Assembly: GCF_014638275.1 (NCBI RefSeq)
Contig: NZ_BMFJ01000001.1
Location: 1,724,338-1,788,337, forward strand
Reading direction: 5' to 3'
Length of the DNA: 64,000 nt
DNA from: Primorskyibacter flagellatus
Lineage (GTDB): Bacteria > Pseudomonadota > Alphaproteobacteria > Rhodobacterales > Rhodobacteraceae
Part shown: in pieces, positions 60,350 to 64,000 of the stretch
How the letters are laid out: each line of letters opens with the position of its first letter
How positions within the stretch are numbered: the first letter of the stretch is position 1
Notes under the pieces: generated by a model
Database searches by the model: none
What the model saw: only the letters and a program-made list of their open reading frames with translations
What the model was told of the DNA's origin: nothing
Position numbers and translations under genes: made by a program

Positions 60350-63145
60350 TCACGACGCCGCGATTACGAGCGCAAGGAGTTCATCCTTCCGAACACCGTA
60401 TCGGTCGCATCGTTGCACGGTCTCCGGATCGTAGGTGGCCTCAAGCGCCTGCGCTTCGGTGGTGAACGTCATCCGGACGATCACCTCAGGTTCGACAAGC
60501 ACCTCGTCCGGCTCATCGTCATCCTGTTCTTCGAGGATCATGTCGTAGATCGGCAGGGTCCGGACATCAGCCTCCCACCACTCATCGAAGGTGAAGACCC
60601 CGTATTCCCGCCAGTCGAGACCTGCATCGGTGAAAACCTGAATGGCTTCCTGGGCGATCCAGCCGAAGTGCCAGCGCGCGTCGTCACCCTTCTCTGCGAC
60701 GGCGCTGCGCCACTTCCACCGCTTCATGAGAGTCTTGAGGGTGGCGGCGACCTGCATAAGCACGTCGTCGAGTTCTTCGATCTGCTCCTTCAACCGTCCG
60801 TCAGAGGTCGTGGAGACGCCGTTCTGCGAGAAGATGTCTTCGAAGCGATGGGAAGATCTGCCGAGATCGACGCCGCCATCACTGGCGGGGTGCAGAACGC
60901 CGTTCTTGTCGATACTGAGACGATGCACGCTGTCCATGTGGATTTGCGCGATCGGGGCGAAGCCGGTGCCTGTGAGACCCGTGCCGAGCAGCTTGATGTC
61001 GAAGTTCCGTGACCCTCCGATGTCCGTGGTGGCGGTCGACATCCTGAACAGCGCCGCTGCTACACCGTCACGCGCCCGAACATGAACCGCCGGAATGGAG
61101 GCCTCGCTCCATGCCGTCAGAGTTTCGCCGCGAAGGTTGCAGCCGATCTCAACGTCGGTCTTCACCCACCAGCTCTGGTCGGCATCAACCACGGAGAGCG
61201 TGCCGTAGGGGTCGTAGATCGGTCCCGCATAAAGGCTATCCAGATGGAAGCCGATAATCATGTTTTTGCGGAGCGTGTTGTTCGACTGGTTCTCGACGGA
61301 GTGCTCGTAGGTGCCCTCGACATACAGTCCGAAGACGTGGTTGGAGCCGGAGATCACATCGAAAACGAAACCGGACCCACCGATGTTCTCGGTCGATTGA
61401 CCCAGGCGGACTCGCGACCAGGTGTTGCCGTACCCACCCACCTTGATGCCGATCCGATCAGCAACAAACAGGTTCCAGAGCCCGACATCGTTGATGTTGA
61501 TTTTGTCGAACCAGTTGCCGTTCGGCGAAGTCCCGTCGTTTTCATTGATGATGCCGATCAGGCAGGTGCGGGACTCGTAATTGTGGACATAGTTGAAGAA
61601 GACGGCCGACGCATCGACCCGGTTCATCGACATCCCTTGGCGGAAGTTCGAGTTCCCGCAATTCAGGAATGTGCTCAGCGTCGTCTTGTCGAAGTTGAAG
61701 GCGAGACGGTCATCCGTGCTACTACCTCGGGTGACCCAGAGGTTTTCGATATGGACGCGGGACGCCGCCAGGCCATCCTTGCTCCTGATCGCAGGCGTCA
61801 CGTCATTGGCGAAGACAATCCAACCCGTTTCATGGGGCGGTAGGAGGATCGTCTGGTTCGAGCGATACTCGAGTCTGGCCGTGGAGTAGTGGTGCCCGAC
61901 GCCGAATTCGATGTTCCCGGCCGCCCAGATCGCCTGAATTTTCGCGTAGTCGTCAGTTCGGTCGATGACCTCAGATAGGTGTCCGTTCTTCGCGGGGGCG
62001 AGAGCGTCTACGTGGCGGCACCCGTTGGTCTCCGGGTCGACGTAGAATTTGACACCGCCTGCGGTCGCCCACTGGTGATCGGTGGCGGTGTCCAGCGCCA
62101 TTGTGTAGGTGAACCGGCCTGCGCGAAAGCGGGTCGACACGGAAACGGTCGGAGCGGACTCGAAGAAGGTGGAGACCCGAGGGTCCATCATGAATTCGAG
62201 CGGGGTCTTGAACCAGTGCCGGGTCGAGATGAATTGGCCGGACACGCCGCCGGTCGCATCGAAGACCTCGCGGCCGTTCTCCGTGTAGGAAGTCCCGGTA
62301 TCGAACAGGAACGACTCGGGCTCGCCGTTGTAGCCACTGTCGACTGAGACGTAGGCACCGTTGACCATGCCGGGCGCCGAAACCATCGCGGCCAGAGAGG
62401 GGAAACGCCGCGGCATCGTGCGGCCGATCTCAACCGCGACACCGCCGTCGTTCTCGTAGGTGATGATGGAGAGGCCATCGGCGACCATGAAGATGTCGCC
62501 ATCGGACGTACTCGCGAGACCGTCCGTGGTATCCGCGTAGATATGCGCGCCAGCAGACACGGCCGCGAGGATCGTCGCTTCCAGCAGAGCGCGGCCCGAG
62601 GCGGCGTCGGCGGCGGCGTTCGCTTCCGAGACCGCGGCGGCGGCGGCTGACGCTGCGGCGGATTCGGCCCCGGCGCCCAGGTCCGCGACGGTCGGCCCAA
62701 ATTCCAGAGCGTCACCAGCGAGGTTTCCGACGAGCACCTTTCCGGGGGAGATTTTAAGAGGCGACAGGGGCTGGAAGAACCTGACGGAGTTCCGGATGCT
62801 CCTGCGGTTGTCTGCGGTGGCCGACCAAAGCCGGGCGAGTTCGATGTTCAGTTTGGCAGTGAGGCCGGGGCCGTCGAGGTAATCCGATGCCCGTGACGGG
62901 TTCAGGTTCGACTCGATCCAGATGTTGTCTCCGATCTCCAATGGCGCGTCGAAAGTGATCGAGGCATTGTCGTCGAAGCCGTCGACGAAGTTCGCCGAGA
63001 GCGTCCAGTTGGTCGCCGGGACGGAGTTGACGAAGACATCCACACTGTCCGCGTCGAAAAGCCGGAATGACAGGTCGAACGGCCCCGCAGTCGCAGAGGC
63101 GAGCGTTACGACAGTGAAGCGGGGTGCGGTTGAGAGCGTTGCCAT
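60350..63145 (-). CDS. Phage tail fibre/spike protein with S74 intramolecular chaperone
   Basis: 931 aa. Residues about 1-130 resemble the T7 gp17-like fibre N-terminal domain that docks on the tail (VVTLASATAGPFDLSFRLFD, then RASDYLDGPGLTAKLNIELARLW). An Ala-rich helical segment (about 155-190) leads to a long beta-rich body (about 200-800) of pectin-lyase-like style. The end (about 790-931) is a peptidase S74 chaperone: TTSDGRLKEQIEEL holds the Ser/Lys pair for self-cleavage after trimer folding. Start at ATG 63145, where homology begins. Confidence 0.85.
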   Translation of the reverse strand: MATLSTAPRFTVVTLASATAGPFDLSFRLFDADSVDVFVNSVPATNWTLSANFVDGFDDNASITFDAPLEIGDNIWIESNLNPSRASDYLDGPGLTAKLNIELARLWSATADNRRSIRNSVRFFQPLSPLKISPGKVLVGNLAGDALEFGPTVADLGAGAESAAASAAAAAVSEANAAADAASGRALLEATILAAVSAGAHIYADTTDGLASTSDGDIFMVADGLSIITYENDGGVAVEIGRTMPRRFPSLAAMVSAPGMVNGAYVSVDSGYNGEPESFLFDTGTSYTENGREVFDATGGVSGQFISTRHWFKTPLEFMMDPRVSTFFESAPTVSVSTRFRAGRFTYTMALDTATDHQWATAGGVKFYVDPETNGCRHVDALAPAKNGHLSEVIDRTDDYAKIQAIWAAGNIEFGVGHHYSTARLEYRSNQTILLPPHETGWIVFANDVTPAIRSKDGLAASRVHIENLWVTRGSSTDDRLAFNFDKTTLSTFLNCGNSNFRQGMSMNRVDASAVFFNYVHNYESRTCLIGIINENDGTSPNGNWFDKININDVGLWNLFVADRIGIKVGGYGNTWSRVRLGQSTENIGGSGFVFDVISGSNHVFGLYVEGTYEHSVENQSNNTLRKNMIIGFHLDSLYAGPIYDPYGTLSVVDADQSWWVKTDVEIGCNLRGETLTAWSEASIPAVHVRARDGVAAALFRMSTATTDIGGSRNFDIKLLGTGLTGTGFAPIAQIHMDSVHRLSIDKNGVLHPASDGGVDLGRSSHRFEDIFSQNGVSTTSDGRLKEQIEELDDVLMQVAATLKTLMKRWKWRSAVAEKGDDARWHFGWIAQEAIQVFTDAGLDWREYGVFTFDEWWEADVRTLPIYDMILEEQDDDEPDEVLVEPEVIVRMTFTTEAQALEATYDPETVQRCDRYGVRKDELLALVIAAS

Positions 63146-63190
63146 GCGAGAGACTTCGCTCAGCCCCTGCACAACCCCAATGCACAGTGG

Positions 63191-63712
63191 TCAGACCGAC
63201 CGGAACGCCAAGATTTTGATGGTATAGGTGTCGGACCCGATTGCGCCGCCCGACATGTTGAAGAAGCGGATCGTGACGGTATCGGCGGCAGAAATCCACG
63301 CCTGCCAGGTCAGGCCGTCAGGAAGAAGCTCAGCGAACGAGACCGCGAGGTAATCCCCGGCGACGATACCTGTGACGGTGGCGGTCAGGTTTTCCCCGGC
63401 TCCGTCTGCGGTCCCTACCGTCGTGAGGTCTGCCGTTGCGCGATAGACCTTCTGGATCTTCCCGGCCTCATCGAACGACAACTCCGTGGTGATCTTGGCG
63501 CTCACCAGCGTCGCAGTGCTCACGGTCAGGTCGTTGATTTCCGATGTGCTGAAATTGTGGTTCCCGCCCTCGCGCGCGACACCTTGGAGAACCTGGGCGC
63601 GGGTGGCGCGCCTGGCCGGCGTCGACGCGGCCGAGTTGTCGTAGATCAGCAGGAAGTCGTCGTCGGTGACATCCGCCGGTTCGATCGCAGGGAGTTCGTT
63701 CAGTTCGGCCAT
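63191..63712 (-). CDS. Phage tail-associated protein
   Basis: 173 aa from ATG 63712, preceded by GAGGAG. The N-terminal part (ELPAIEPADVTDDDFLLIYDNSA) has the tail-fibre connector pattern seen before phage fibre genes; the rest is beta-rich. It lies 45 bases upstream of the fibre gene in the same direction. An adaptor or second fibre is likely. Confidence 0.65.
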   Translation of the reverse strand: MAELNELPAIEPADVTDDDFLLIYDNSAASTPARRATRAQVLQGVAREGGNHNFSTSEINDLTVSTATLVSAKITTELSFDEAGKIQKVYRATADLTTVGTADGAGENLTATVTGIVAGDYLAVSFAELLPDGLTWQAWISAADTVTIRFFNMSGGAIGSDTYTIKILAFRSV

Positions 63713-63771
63713 TGGCTCCTCGGAGGTAGGACGGCCCAACCATCCACCCGAGGAGCCTCAGACCCAATGCA

Positions 63772-64000
63772 CTAAGTCATCGATGATTCAGATAAACCGT
63801 GGTTAGCATGAAAGCCATGATGCTCCTCCGCTCGCCACCTTGCGGCAATCGCTTCTGATTTCGTATCAAATCTTCCGAGATGGTATCTCGTCCCTTTCGC
63901 TGTGATGTACGCCAACCAGAGCGATCTTTTCTTGTCGAAATGAACCCCACAAACACCCGTTGTGTTGGTACTTGATAGTTTAAGATTTCTGCAATTTTCT
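63772..64000 (-). CDS. HNH homing endonuclease, C-terminal AP2 domain (5' end cut by window)
   Basis: Read leftward from the window end, the frame is open for 75 codons and ends at TAG (63772-63774). It gives ENCRNLKLSSTNTTGVCGVH, then FDKKRSLWLAYITAKGTRYH and LGRFDTKSEAIAARWRAEEH. ENxRN followed by TG-x-GV and an AP2-like three-stranded domain is the standard C-terminal half of phage HNH homing endonucleases. The base composition is clearly less GC-rich than its neighbours, a sign of transfer. The catalytic HNH half lies beyond the window. Confidence 0.75.
   Translation of the reverse strand, partial: ENCRNLKLSSTNTTGVCGVHFDKKRSLWLAYITAKGTRYHLGRFDTKSEAIAARWRAEEHHGFHANHGLSESSMT

Larger units (their letters stand above)
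55251..64000. mobile_element. Prophage (left end) integrated at tRNA-Leu(TAA); right end outside the window
   Basis: From the tRNA-Leu 3' fragment at 55251 to the window end every gene is phage-like or unknown, and nearly all run leftward. They are the tail protein, tail fibre with S74 chaperone, membrane protein, endolysin, spanins, small proteins, SGNH hydrolase, winged-helix protein and an HNH/AP2 gene. The order structural-to-lysis and the T7-gp17-like fibre N-terminus hint at a podovirus-like phage. Integrase, head genes and the second attachment site must lie to the right. Completeness is unknown. Confidence 0.85.

Noticed and set aside
1..64000. CRISPR arrays, rRNA genes, insertion sequences or transposases
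   Set aside because: No regularly spaced direct repeats, rRNA-like stretches or transposase motifs were seen on reading both strands.

Overview
The window is high-GC, tightly packed bacterial DNA. Gene content (TRAP/TTT- and Liv-type uptake systems, nitrate assimilation with NasT/NasS, carnitine degradation, a VPLPA-CTERM protein, GTTC-N7-GTTC type LexA boxes, DUF3572 beside a PleD-like protein) points to an alphaproteobacterium of the Rhodobacteraceae (Roseobacter-type). This is inferred from families and motifs, not from a marker gene.

Left part (1-13.7 kb): the end of a TctA permease gene. Then a minus-strand operon for a branched-chain-amino-acid type ABC transporter (binding protein, LivG, LivF and a fused LivH-LivM), ending in a leucine-dehydrogenase-like enzyme and an ArgE-like M20 deacylase. 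A GlxA-type regulator, a DJ-1/PfpI protein, a DadA-like FAD oxidoreductase, a CobW-type GTPase and an N-acyl-D-amino-acid deacylase follow. Together they look like a module for taking up, deacylating and oxidising (D-)amino-acid derivatives.

13.9-31.9 kb: a UvrD-like helicase behind a LexA box, then a long minus-strand nitrate-assimilation cluster. In transcription order it is nasT, nasS, a leader with an ANTAR-type hairpin and terminator, nrtA, nrtB, a fused nrtC/D, a single-domain globin, nirB, nirD, nasA, a TrpD2/YbiB-like gene, and a siroheme synthase whose methyltransferase half is truncated. Upstream in the same direction are a diguanylate cyclase with an HNOBA domain and an H-NOX protein that appears to have lost the haem-ligating histidine.

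32-51.8 kb: mixed housekeeping and accessory genes. They include a frameshifted MttB-family methyltransferase, a HAD phosphatase, a MarR regulator, a PleD-like diguanylate cyclase, and an EF-hand / ECF sigma / anti-sigma / periplasmic sensor operon. Further on are DUF983, Nudix, EamA, a desaturase, an XRE regulator, a carnitine dehydrogenase-thioesterase fusion with its BKACE partner, an aldo/keto reductase, an orphan SOS-regulated imuA-like gene, an MFS transporter, a VPLPA-CTERM protein and metG.

51.9-55.1 kb: a chemoreceptor (MCP) preceded by a small secreted PDC/Cache protein.

55.25 kb to the end: the left end of a prophage integrated at a tRNA-Leu(TAA) gene. Only the 3' part of the tRNA remains at this junction. 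Nearly all prophage genes run leftward: tail protein, T7-like tail fibre with an S74 chaperone, a membrane protein, a membrane-anchored GH24 endolysin, overlapping Rz/Rz1 spanins, small unknown proteins, an SGNH hydrolase and a winged-helix protein. An HNH/AP2 homing-endonuclease-like gene is cut by the window end. No rRNA, complete tRNA, CRISPR array or insertion sequence was seen.
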